This document shows, in pieces, positions 17,801 through 25,645 of a DNA stretch of 64,000 nucleotides. This DNA is from CAVPWP01 sp963709395 (GTDB lineage: Bacteria; Pseudomonadota; Alphaproteobacteria; Rhodobacterales; Rhodobacteraceae). The number at the start of each line of letters is the position of its first letter. Position 1 is the stretch's first letter. Both the position numbers and the translations under genes were made by a program. The notes below the pieces were generated by a model. It was not told where the DNA came from. It saw only the letters and a program-made list of their open reading frames with translations, and searched no databases. The stretch spans positions 62,001 through 126,000 of the forward strand of contig CAVPWP010000006.1 of NCBI GenBank assembly GCA_963709395.1, read 5' to 3'.

Positions 17801-19055
17801 ATGCCCGCTCTCTGCCGCGATTGCCTGACCACGTTCGACGCCGGCCGCCGCTGCCCCGCCTGCGGCCGGCCGCGGATCGTCTCGCACCCCGAGCTTTTCG
17901 ACCTGTCCATCGCCCACATGGATTGCGACGCCTTCTATGCCTCGGTCGAGAAACGCGACGATCCGTCCCTGCGCGACAAGCCCGTCATCATCGGGGGCGG
18001 CCGCCGCGGCGTGGTCTCGACCGCCTGCTACATCGCCCGGATCCGAGGCGTGAAATCGGCCATGCCGATGTTCAAGGCCCTTGCCCTTTGCCCCGAGGCG
18101 GTGGTGGTGAAGGGACGGATGGACGTCTATGCGGCAGTCTCGCGCCAGGTCCGGGCGCTGATGGACGACCTCACGCCGGTGGTCGAACCCCTGTCGCTCG
18201 ACGAGGCGTTCCTCGACCTCACCGGCACCGCCCGGCTGCACGGCGCGCCGCCCGCGGTGATGCTGGCGCGGCTGCTCAGGCGGATGGAGGAGGAGATCGG
18301 CATCACCGGCTCGATCGGGCTTTCGCACAACAAATTCCTGGCCAAGGTGGCCAGCGACCTTGAAAAGCCCCGCGGTTTTTCGGTCATCGGACAGGCCGAG
18401 ACCGCCGATTTCCTGCGCGACAAGCCCGTGCGCCTGATCTGGGGCGTCGGACAGCAGACCCAGGACGCGCTCGACCGCGCCGGGATCCGCAGCTTCGCCG
18501 ACCTCCTGCGCTGGGACCGCTCCGACCTCGAGGCGCGCTTCGGGCAGATGGGGGACCGGCTCTGGCACCTTGCCCGGGGCGAAGACCGACGCCGCGTCTC
18601 GGTCAACAGCCCGATGAAAAGCATCTCGAACGAGACGACCTTCGGCGAGGACACCGCCGACGCCGACATCCTTGACGGCCATATCTGGCGGCTGGCCGAA
18701 CAGGTGTCGGACCGCGCCAAGGCCAAGGGGCGTGGCCGGACGGGTGGTCACGCTCAAGCTCAAGCGCGCCAATCACCAGATCCTCACCCGCCGGACCAGC
18801 CTGCCCGATCCGACGCAGATCGCCGACCGCATCTACCGCACGGCGCGCGGCCTTTTCGACCAGCGCGGCGACGACAGCCCCTACCGGCTGATCGGCGTCG
18901 GCCTGAGCGAGCTTTTCCCCGAAACGCAGGCCGACATCTCGGGCGACCTCCTTGACCCGCAGGCGATCCGCCGCGCCGGGGCCGAACGCGCCGCCGATGC
19001 CATCCGCGCCCGCTTCGGCACGGATGCGATCGTCAAGGGCCGGTCACTGCGCTGA
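17801..19055 (+). CDS. dinB: DNA polymerase IV, interrupted by one frame change
   Basis: Y-family translesion polymerase. From ATG 17801 the first frame gives a small zinc-ribbon-like start (CRDC, CPAC at residues 5-21), then HMDCDAFYASVEKRDDP, the YXAR step as CYIARIRGVKSAMPM, and VEPLSLDEAFLDLTGTARL (catalytic Asp/Glu), IGLSHNKFLAKVASDLEKPR. At a GGGG run (18727-18730) the frame must shift: after AKAK the coding sense continues as VAGRVVTLKLKRANH and runs to the stop at 19055 (..KGRSLR). Removing one base restores a 417 aa enzyme of normal size; as written, the little-finger domain is lost. Whether this is a mutation or an extra G in the read is open. Confidence 0.85.
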
Positions 19056-19070
19056 CCAACCCCGCCTTTT

Positions 19071-19116
19071 CTCTTGGAATTACTCCGGGTAGCGGCGCAG
19101 CCGGGGGCAGAGCCCT
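19071..19116. repeat. REP-like element downstream of dinB
   Basis: CTCTTGGAATTACTCCGGGT followed by AGCGGCGCAGCC and GGGGGCAGAGCCCTC. The CAGAGCCC end and the TCCGGG core match the elements near trmD. It fills the gap between the convergent dinB and amidohydrolase genes. Confidence 0.5.
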
Positions 19117-19974
19117 CTATTCAGCCGCCAGAGGCAGTTGCTTCTGTCCGATCATCACTATGTCCGAGACCACGCGCCGCATCAGCGCCCGGAACGCCCC
19201 GTAGTTGCCGTTCGGGCGAATCGCTGCCTCGTTCATGTAGAGCGAGCGGTCGATCTCGACCTGCACGACATGCTGGGCGCGCGACGGACGGCCGTAATGC
19301 TGGGTGACATAGGCACCGGCGAAAGGGGCGTTGCGCACGACCCTCAGCCCGGCCGACAGGAACGCCTGTTCGACCCGATCGACGATCTCGGGATGGGCGG
19401 CGGCGCCAAAGCGGTCGCCCAGAACGATGTCGGGCCGGCCCCCGGGATGCACGATGGATTCGAGCGCCTCGTGCGGCATCGAATGACAGTCGATCAGGAT
19501 CGCCTCGTCATAGGCCTCCAGGTTGTCCTTCAGAAGCTGGCCAAGGGCGTCATGGTAGGGACGCCAGTAGAGGCGGATCCGGGCCTCGGCCTCCCTGAGC
19601 GGGATCTTTCCACGGTAGATCGCCCGACCGTTGGCGACCACACGCGGCACGACGCCGAGTCCGCTGGCCACGCGGGGATTGTGGGCGCTTTTCCGAATCC
19701 CGTCGATCAGGGCCGGATCAAGCTCGTCCGCGCTGCGATTGACGTCGATGAAAGCGCGCGGGGCGACCGCCGAAAGAAGTGGGGCGCCAAGCGCGGGCGC
19801 GTCCTCGAAAAGGAGATCGACGAAGGCGTCCTCGGACGACCGAATCGCCTGCTCGTCAAGGACCGATCGGCGCAGGAAGTTCCAGGAATAGTCGCGTCCG
19901 CTGTGCGGCGAGGCGAAGACAACGCTGGTGCTGCGTTGTTCTGGAAGCTCCAGGCGATAGGCGTGGCGTGTCAT
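19117..19974 (-). CDS. N-formylglutamate amidohydrolase family protein
   Basis: 285 aa from the ATG at 19974 (GGAGCGCCG before it). The metal-binding FASPHSGRDY near residue 18 is the family signature; the His-x-Glu-like segments FIDVNRSADELDP near 76 and ILIDCHSMPHE near 151 complete the site, and VQVEIDRSLYMNE near 232 is the conserved end. Enzymes of this fold release formate from N-formylglutamate at the end of some His degradation routes; no other hut gene is nearby, so the physiological substrate is uncertain. Confidence 0.85.
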   Translation of the reverse strand: MTRHAYRLELPEQRSTSVVFASPHSGRDYSWNFLRRSVLDEQAIRSSEDAFVDLLFEDAPALGAPLLSAVAPRAFIDVNRSADELDPALIDGIRKSAHNPRVASGLGVVPRVVANGRAIYRGKIPLREAEARIRLYWRPYHDALGQLLKDNLEAYDEAILIDCHSMPHEALESIVHPGGRPDIVLGDRFGAAAHPEIVDRVEQAFLSAGLRVVRNAPFAGAYVTQHYGRPSRAQHVVQVEIDRSLYMNEAAIRPNGNYGAFRALMRRVVSDIVMIGQKQLPLAAE

Positions 19975-20032
19975 CGGCGCTCCGTCATGCTCGGGGACAA
20001 CATAGCGCGTTCCCTGCGCCAGCCAAAACCCC

Positions 20033-20061
20033 TTGCAGTGTCCGAAGCTGTCTTTTATAGA
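20033..20061 (+). promoter_or_regulatory. Promoter upstream of tRNA-Val
   Basis: TTGCAG (20033-20038), 17 bases, TATAGA (20056-20061), about 80 bases before the tRNA. It is one of the closest consensus matches seen in the window. Confidence 0.55.
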
Positions 20062-20141
20062 CCCCTCGACCGGCGCGGGGGCAACCTCGCGTCTTGTTCG
20101 TTTGGACACCGGTACCAGTACCGGCCTCCGACGGCCATACG

Positions 20142-20216
<75 letters not shown>

Positions 20217-20293
20217 CGGACCACCGCCACGCATTCTGCGCGGCACCTTATGAAACGCAGGCGCGCGAGCGCCGTGACCCGAGGAAGAGACCG

Positions 20294-20419
20294 ATGAAAG
20301 TCAGGAACTCGCTCCGCTCGCTCAAGAACCGCCACCGCGACTGCCGCGTGGTGCGTCGCAAGGGCCGCGTCTACGTGATCAACAAGACCCAGCGGCGTTT
20401 CAAGGCCCGCCAGGGCTGA
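20294..20419 (+). CDS. rpmJ: 50S ribosomal protein L36 (41-residue form)
   Basis: 41 aa from ATG 20294: MKVRNSLRSLKNRHRDCRVV then RRKGRVYVINKTQRRFKARQ. It is the longer L36 form without the zinc Cys set (a single Cys remains), as is usual in Rhodobacterales. It sits alone between tRNA-Val and secE rather than in the spc operon. A purine-rich GAGGAAGAGACCG precedes the start. Confidence 0.96.
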   Translation: MKVRNSLRSLKNRHRDCRVVRRKGRVYVINKTQRRFKARQG

Positions 20420-20535
20420 GCCGCGCCGGAAACGGCAGGTTTGGCAGGACCGCCCGCGGGGGTGTTGGTTCTGCACGCTTGAACCGCCGGGGCGGAATGC
20501 GTATCTCGCTCACGACGCCTTGAGAGGAACCATCG

Positions 20536-20733
20536 ATGGCCACGACCAATCCGCTTCAATTCATCCAGCAGGTCCGGTCCGAGGTGTCGAAGGTCGTCTG
20601 GCCAGGGCGTCGCGAGGTGATGCTCACCTCGGCCATGGTCTTCGTGATGGCGATCCTCACGGCGATCTTCTTCTTTTTCGTCGACTGGATGATCCGGCTC
20701 GGGCTTCAGGGAATCCTCGGCTTCTTCGGCTGA
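20536..20733 (+). CDS. secE: Preprotein translocase subunit SecE
   Basis: 65 aa, the short single-helix SecE. The amphipathic N-terminal helix (NPLQFIQQVRSEVSKVVWPG) carries the invariant V-x-W-P-x-R/K-x-E signature (VVWPGRREV), followed by one transmembrane helix (MVFVMAILTAIFFFFVDWMI). It clamps the SecY halves. GAGAGGAACC lies just before the ATG. Normally nusG follows at once; here an amidohydrolase gene is interposed. Confidence 0.97.
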   Translation: MATTNPLQFIQQVRSEVSKVVWPGRREVMLTSAMVFVMAILTAIFFFFVDWMIRLGLQGILGFFG

Positions 20734-20829
20734 CGCATCCCGCCGACCACCCGTCCGCGGCAAAGAGACAAGCGACTCGAACTCCTCCGCGTGGTATCCA
20801 TCGGACCATAGAGTGGAGGAAACGCAAGC

Positions 20830-22284
20830 ATGTGCCAGATCTGCTATTCCGCCGAACCGCAGGGCGCGGGGATCAACCCCTGTCTCTGCGGCGCACCATC
20901 GACCCAGGCTGCCTTCAGCCGGATCGACGCTGATCTGCGGCGACGCGAAGTGCTGGGCGGGATGGCCTCAGTGGTCGGCATGTTCGCCGGCTTTGGCCTT
21001 GCACCCCGTCGCGCGTCCGCCCAGGGCGCATCCCGTCCCGTTGTCCTGACCAATTTCCGGCTTTTCAACGGCGTCGATCCTGTGCTGACCGACGGCGTCG
21101 ACCTCGTGATCGACGGGGACCGCATCGTCGATCTGCCGCCTCGGGGCCAGGGTCCGGCAGAGGCCACCATCATCGATTGCCGGGGCATGACCGTCATTCC
21201 CGGCCTCATTGATTGCCATTGGCACGCCACGCTCGCCGGGGTCAGCCAGATCACGGCGCTGACCGCCGACATCGCCTATGTTCACCTTCGCGCCGCACAG
21301 GAAGCGGGGGAAACCCTGCGCCGGGGGTTCACGACGGTGCGCGACGTGGGCGGACCGGCCTTTGCGCTCAAGCGCGCGATCGACGAAGGCGTCGTGGATG
21401 GCCCGCGCATCTTTCCCGCGGGCGCGATGATCTCGCAGACCTCGGGACACGGCGATTTTCGGCAGCTTCATGAACTTCCGCGCCGGGCCGGAGAGGTGAG
21501 CTATACCGAAGAAGTAGGACTTGCCGCCATCGCCGACGGCGCGGACGCGGTCCTTCAGCGCGTCCGCGAACAGCTGATGCAGGGCGCAAGCCAGATCAAG
21601 ATGATGGCGGGCGGCGGTGTGTCGTCGCTTTACGATCCGCTTCTGTCCACCCAGTACCTCGAGGAGGAGTTGCGGGCCGGGGTCCGTGCCGCCGCCGACT
21701 GGGACACCTATGTCTGCGTGCACGTCTACACGCCCGAGGGCATCAAGCGCGCGATCCGCGCCGGTGTGCGCTGCATCGAGCACGGCCAGCTCGCCGATCG
21801 TGAAGCGGTCGAGATGATGGCGGGCGAGGGCGTATGGTGGAGCCTTCAGCCCTTTCTCCTCGACGAGGACGCGAACCCGAAATCGGATCCCCGCCAGCGC
21901 GCGGATCAGGAGCGCGTGGCCGCCGGCACGATACAGGCCTATGAGTGGGCGCGCGAACTGGGCATCAACAGCGCCTTTGGAACGGATATCCTGATGAACC
22001 CGGCCGGCACGGCCAGCCAGGGCCGGCAACTGTCCAAGCTCGCCCGGTTCATGCCACCGCTCGAGGCCCTGAAGCGCGCGACCGGCGACGCCGGCCGGCT
22101 TCTGGCCGAATCCGGACGGGCCTCACCCTACGACGGCCCCCTGGGAAGGATCACGCCCGGCGCCTTCGCCGACCTCCTTGTCGTCGACGGCGACCCGTCG
22201 CAGTCGCTCGAGTTCCTCGGCACGCCCGAGACATCGCTGCAGCTCATCCTGAAAGGCGGGCAAAGGGTCGCCGGAGGTCTCTGA
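20830..22284 (+). CDS. Tat-exported amidohydrolase family protein between secE and nusG
   Basis: 484 aa. Residues 1-30 hold four Cys (MCQICYSAE, NPCLCG), then a Tat-like signal (RRREVLGGMASVVGMFAGFG with AxA-type ASAQG), so maturation likely occurs near residue 63. The amidohydrolase core begins VLTNFRLFNGVD and contains the metal site: DCHWHAT (H-x-H) near residue 125, a candidate bridging Lys in IKMMAGGG, VHVYTPEG, EHGQLAD, and GTDILMNPAG. Composite-domain strands close the protein (GRITPGAFADLLVVDGDP). Such enzymes hydrolyse C-N bonds in cyclic amides or dipeptides (prolidase-like members are known). The substrate is unknown; the position inside a translation operon is unusual. Confidence 0.85.
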   Translation: MCQICYSAEPQGAGINPCLCGAPSTQAAFSRIDADLRRREVLGGMASVVGMFAGFGLAPRRASAQGASRPVVLTNFRLFNGVDPVLTDGVDLVIDGDRIVDLPPRGQGPAEATIIDCRGMTVIPGLIDCHWHATLAGVSQITALTADIAYVHLRAAQEAGETLRRGFTTVRDVGGPAFALKRAIDEGVVDGPRIFPAGAMISQTSGHGDFRQLHELPRRAGEVSYTEEVGLAAIADGADAVLQRVREQLMQGASQIKMMAGGGVSSLYDPLLSTQYLEEELRAGVRAAADWDTYVCVHVYTPEGIKRAIRAGVRCIEHGQLADREAVEMMAGEGVWWSLQPFLLDEDANPKSDPRQRADQERVAAGTIQAYEWARELGINSAFGTDILMNPAGTASQGRQLSKLARFMPPLEALKRATGDAGRLLAESGRASPYDGPLGRITPGAFADLLVVDGDPSQSLEFLGTPETSLQLILKGGQRVAGGL

Positions 22285-22307
22285 CGCGGACCGCATCGCC
22301 AGGGCAC

Positions 22308-22336
22308 TTGCAACCGCGATGGTGTCACTGTAATAG
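22308..22336 (+). promoter_or_regulatory. Promoter of nusG-rplKA
   Basis: TTGCAA (22308-22313), 17 bases, TAATAG (22331-22336), 24 bases after the amidohydrolase stop. It would free nusG from the interposed gene. Confidence 0.5.
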
Positions 22337-22448
22337 CGCGTCACTCTCACCCAAATTCAGAAAGCATCGCCCGGCGGCGGAACGGTTTCTTTGGGGGTTG
22401 ACGAAAATCGGGGTTCTGCGCCCCGCCTTGAACGGGACGAGACGGAAC

Positions 22449-22982
22449 ATGGCGAAACGCTGGTATTCGGTAAGCGTGCTTTCGAACTTCGAAAAGAAGA
22501 TCGCCGAGCAGATCCGCCAGGCCGCTGTCGACGCCGGTCTCGAGGACGAGATCGACGAAGTGCTTGTCCCGACCGAAGAGGTCATCGAGATTCGTCGCGG
22601 CAAGAAGGTCACGACCGAACGCCGCTTCATGCCGGGCTATGTTCTGGTGCACATGGACATGTCGGACGCAGGGTATCACCTGATCAACTCGATCAACCGC
22701 GTCACCGGCTTTCTGGGGCCTCAGGGCCGCCCGATGCCGATGCGCGACGGCGAGGTCGAGGCCATCCTCGGCCGCGTCGCCGAGGGCGAGGAAGCCCCGC
22801 GCACGCTGATCTCGTTCCAGATCGGCGAGAAGGTCAAGGTGAACGACGGCCCGTTCGAGGATTTCGAGGGCATGGTCGAGGATGTCGACGACGACAACCA
22901 GCGCCTCAAGGTGACGGTGTCGATCTTCGGCCGGGCCACCCCGGTCGAACTGGAATTCACGCAGGTCTCCAAGCAGTCCTGA
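22449..22982 (+). CDS. nusG: Transcription termination/antitermination protein NusG
   Basis: 177 aa. The NGN domain opens MAKRWYSVSVLSNFEKKIAE, with RRFMPGYVLVHMDM contacting the polymerase clamp, and the C-terminal KOW domain follows (FQIGEKVKVNDGPFEDFEGM). NusG suppresses pausing, supports Rho and couples transcription to translation through S10. Start at 22449; the upstream in-frame stretch is not part of the protein. Cotranscribed with rplK and rplA after a gap of 104 bases. Confidence 0.98.
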   Translation: MAKRWYSVSVLSNFEKKIAEQIRQAAVDAGLEDEIDEVLVPTEEVIEIRRGKKVTTERRFMPGYVLVHMDMSDAGYHLINSINRVTGFLGPQGRPMPMRDGEVEAILGRVAEGEEAPRTLISFQIGEKVKVNDGPFEDFEGMVEDVDDDNQRLKVTVSIFGRATPVELEFTQVSKQS

Positions 22983-23086
22983 CGTGATGCGAAGCGTGGG
23001 AGGCGAGACGGGCGCGCCCGTCGGACCGGACCACGGCAACCAAAGCCGCACCGACGCGTCGGGACGGTGTTGATAGGAGACGGCCA

Positions 23087-23536
23087 ATGGCCAAGAAAGT
23101 GATGGGGACTCTGAAGCTTCAGATCCCCGCCGGAAAAGCGAACCCCTCTCCGCCGGTCGGTCCGGCGCTGGGTCAGCGCGGCATCAACATCATGGAATTC
23201 TGCAAGGCGTTCAACGCCAAGACGCAGGAGATGGAGGAAGGCGCGCCCTGCCCCACCGTGATCACCTATTTTGCCGACAAGTCCTTCTCGATGGAGATCA
23301 AGACGCCGCCGGCGTCGTTCTACCTCAAGAAAGCGGCCGGGCTTAAGCCCGTGGGCAAGCGCAACCGCCCCAAGGGCTCGCCGAAGCCGGGCCGCGAGGT
23401 CGCGGGCACGGTGACCGTGGCACAGGTGCGCGAGATCGCCGAAGCGAAGATGAAGGATCTGAACGCCTCCGACGTCGAGGGCGCAATGCAGATCATCCTG
23501 GGCTCGGCCCGCTCCATGGGTATCGAGGTGAAGTGA
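23087..23536 (+). CDS. rplK: 50S ribosomal protein L11
   Basis: 149 aa. N-terminal IPAGKANPSPPVGPALGQRG (the thiostrepton/RelA-linked loop) and C-terminal domain with TVTVAQVREIAEAKM and GSARSMGIEVK bind the GTPase-associated centre of 23S rRNA. TAGGAGACGGCC precedes the ATG. The stop overlaps the rplA start (TGATG). Confidence 0.99.
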   Translation: MAKKVMGTLKLQIPAGKANPSPPVGPALGQRGINIMEFCKAFNAKTQEMEEGAPCPTVITYFADKSFSMEIKTPPASFYLKKAAGLKPVGKRNRPKGSPKPGREVAGTVTVAQVREIAEAKMKDLNASDVEGAMQIILGSARSMGIEVK

Positions 23537-24237
23537 TGGCAAAGCTTGGAAAACGCACCCGCGCCGCGCGCGAGGCCTTCGCCGGCAAGGAAAACCTGTC
23601 GGTCGAAGACGCTGTTGCCCTGATCAAGGCAAATGCCAACGCCAAGTTCGACGAGACCGTCGAAGTCGCGCTGAACCTCGGGGTCGACCCGCGCCACGCC
23701 GACCAGATGGTCCGCGGTACGGTGACGCTGCCGAACGGAACCGGCAAGGACGTCCGCGTCGCCGTCTTCGCCCGCGGCCCGAAGGCCGACGAAGCGACAG
23801 CGGCCGGAGCCGACATCGTCGGCGCCGAAGACCTGATGGAGGCGATCCAGGGCGGCAAGATCGACTTCGACCGTTGCATCGCGACGCCGGACATGATGCC
23901 CGTGGTGGGTCGCCTGGGCAAGATCCTCGGCCCCCGCAACCTGATGCCGAACCCCAAGGTCGGCACGGTGACGATGGACGTGGCCGAAGCGGTTCAGGCC
24001 GCCAAGGGCGGTCAGGTCCAGTTCAAGACCGAAAAGGCAGGCGTGATCCACGCCGGTGTCGGCAAGGCGTCCTTCGACGAGGCGAAACTCGTCGAGAACG
24101 TGAAGGCCTTCGTCGATGCCGTGCAGAAGGCCCGGCCGTCGGGCGCCAAGGGCACCTACATGAAGAAGGTCTCGCTGACCTCGACCATGGGCCCGGGCGT
24201 CAGCGTCGACGTTGCGAGCGCCACTGGGAACGCCTGA
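23536..24237 (+). CDS. rplA: 50S ribosomal protein L1
   Basis: 233 aa from ATG 23536. Two-domain L1-stalk protein: MAKLGKRTRAAREAF, VALNLGVDPRHADQMVRGTV, the domain II hinge region GRLGKILGPRNLMPNPKVGT and the end MKKVSLTSTMGPGVSVDV are all canonical. In many bacteria it represses its own operon by binding the leader of the L11-L1 message. It is followed by a strong terminator that separates it from rplJL. Confidence 0.99.
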   Translation: MAKLGKRTRAAREAFAGKENLSVEDAVALIKANANAKFDETVEVALNLGVDPRHADQMVRGTVTLPNGTGKDVRVAVFARGPKADEATAAGADIVGAEDLMEAIQGGKIDFDRCIATPDMMPVVGRLGKILGPRNLMPNPKVGTVTMDVAEAVQAAKGGQVQFKTEKAGVIHAGVGKASFDEAKLVENVKAFVDAVQKARPSGAKGTYMKKVSLTSTMGPGVSVDVASATGNA

Positions 24238-24262
24238 GGCGGTTCACCGCATTTAATCCCAT

Positions 24263-24294
24263 GAAAGGCGGGCCACTCGGCCCGCCTTTCTTGT
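24263..24294 (+). terminator. Rho-independent terminator after rplA
   Basis: GAAAGGCGGGCC (24263-24274), loop ACTC, GGCCCGCCTTTC (24279-24290), then TTGTTT. The stem is 12 perfect pairs. It could also work as an attenuator between rplKA and rplJL. Confidence 0.85.
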
Positions 24295-24602
24295 TTCGCG
24301 GCCACGGCGCCGCCATTGCACAAACTCCCTGAGCACTTGCCTTGGCTGCTCAAAGCCCCTAAGCACCGCCCGGTCAGGCCACCCGACGATTCGGGAGGCA
24401 CGACATTTCGTCCGAGACGGTGGGTGGGCCTTGTGTCCGTAAATCCTGCCCGAGACGGGAACAGACAATTTTCTTCGGGTCGCCCTCTGCGGCGTCCGGG
24501 GGCGAGATTGCGACGGACCCGTAAGGACTCGTTTGTCGGGCATCTGCCCGGCAGAAACTGAGCCGGAGGGTCGCACAGGCCCTCCATACTTGGAGTGAAA
24601 CT
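24295..24602 (+). promoter_or_regulatory. rplJL 5' leader (candidate L10 autoregulatory leader)
   Basis: About 308 bases without a gene. A weak promoter match, TTGCCT (24337-24342), 17 bases, TAAGCA, starts it. Further on, several short complementary GC-rich blocks occur (CCGAGACGGTGGGTGGGCC, then CCTGCCCGAGACGGGAAC; CTCTGCGGCGTCCGGG), the kind of structured region where L10(L12)4 binds upstream of rplJ in many bacteria. The region ends with TTGGAGTGAAACT before the GTG start. Assignment rests on position plus fold potential; a covariance search would decide. Confidence 0.5.
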
Positions 24603-25121
24603 GTGGATAGAGCCCAGAAAGAGAAAGTGGTCGAGGAACTCGGCCAGATCTTCGAAAGCTCTGGCGTTGTGGTCGTTGCCCATTACGCAGGTCTCACGGT
24701 TGCCGAGATGCAGGACCTCCGCGCGCGCATGCGTGACGCGGGCGGCTCCGTTCGGGTTGCCAAGAACAAGCTCGCCAAGATCGCTCTTCAGGACAAGCCC
24801 GGTGCGTCGATTGCCGGACTTCTGACGGGCATGACCGTCCTCGCCTATTCGGATGACCCTGTCGCAGCTGCGAAGGTCGCCGACAAGTTCGCCAAGGAGA
24901 ACGACAAGTTCGTCGTCCTCGGCGGCGCAATGGGTGAGGTCGCTCTGGATCCGGCCGGTGTGAAAGCCGTGGCCTCCATGCCGTCGCGTGAAGAGCTCAT
25001 CGCTCAGATCGTGTCGAGCATCGGTGCGCCCGCGTCGAACATCGCCGGGGCCATTGGCGCGCCTGCTTCGAACATCGCGAGCATCCTGTCGACCATCGAG
25101 GAGCGCGCCGAAGCGGCGTGA
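24603..25121 (+). CDS. rplJ: 50S ribosomal protein L10
   Basis: 172 aa with a GTG start at 24603 preceded by TTGGAGTG. Stalk base protein that anchors L7/L12 dimers: DRAQKEKVVEELGQIFESSG, VVVVAHYAGLTVAEMQDLR, VRVAKNKLAKIAL for rRNA contact, and a long C-terminal helix for L12 docking (SNIAGAIGAPASNIASILST, ERAEAA). Operon with rplL, 69 bases further. Confidence 0.99.
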   Translation: MDRAQKEKVVEELGQIFESSGVVVVAHYAGLTVAEMQDLRARMRDAGGSVRVAKNKLAKIALQDKPGASIAGLLTGMTVLAYSDDPVAAAKVADKFAKENDKFVVLGGAMGEVALDPAGVKAVASMPSREELIAQIVSSIGAPASNIAGAIGAPASNIASILSTIEERAEAA

Positions 25122-25190
25122 TCCCCGTCGAGTCCTGCGTGGGGTCGCCCCCATGCGTTGGAACACATCTTAGGAAACGGAATACCTCAA

Positions 25191-25574
25191 ATGGCTGATC
25201 TGAAGAAACTTGCCGAAGAGATCGTGGGTCTCACGCTTCTCGAAGCCCAGGAACTGAAAACCATCCTCAAGGATGAATACGGCATCGAGCCCGCCGCTGG
25301 CGGCGCCGTGATGATGGCCGGTCCGGCCGCCGGTGGCGAAGCCGCTGCCGCCGCCGAGGAAAAGACCGAGTTCGACGTCATCCTCAAGGCCGCAGGCGCC
25401 CAGAAGATCAACGTGATCAAGGAAGTGCGCGCGATCACCGGTCTTGGCCTGAAAGAAGCCAAGGACCTCGTGGAAGCCGGTGGCAAGGCCGTCAAGGAAG
25501 GCGTGTCGAAAGCCGAAGCCGACGACATCAAGGCCAAGCTGGAAGCAGCTGGTGCCGAAGTCGAGGTGAAGTAA
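25191..25574 (+). CDS. rplL: 50S ribosomal protein L7/L12
   Basis: 127 aa. N-terminal dimerisation helices (LKKLAEEIVGLTLLEAQEL), an Ala/Gly-rich hinge (PAAGGEAAAAAEE) and the compact C-terminal factor-binding domain (KTEFDVILKAAGAQKINVIK, GLGLKEAKDLVEAGGKAVKE). Present in four to six copies per ribosome, recruiting translation factors. A terminator follows 20 bases after the stop. Confidence 0.99.
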   Translation: MADLKKLAEEIVGLTLLEAQELKTILKDEYGIEPAAGGAVMMAGPAAGGEAAAAAEEKTEFDVILKAAGAQKINVIKEVRAITGLGLKEAKDLVEAGGKAVKEGVSKAEADDIKAKLEAAGAEVEVK

Positions 25575-25593
25575 GGCGTCGCGAACGCCTCTG

Positions 25594-25622
25594 GAACGGC
25601 CGGGGTTCGCCCCGGCCGTTTC
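25594..25622 (+). terminator. Rho-independent terminator after rplL
   Basis: AACGGCCGGGG (25595-25605), TTCG loop region, CCCCGGCCGTT, then TC. The U-tract is short, so termination may be partial, consistent with read-through to rpoB in the standard operon. Confidence 0.7.
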
Positions 25623-25645
25623 AGGTCACAAGGGCGGTTTTCTGG

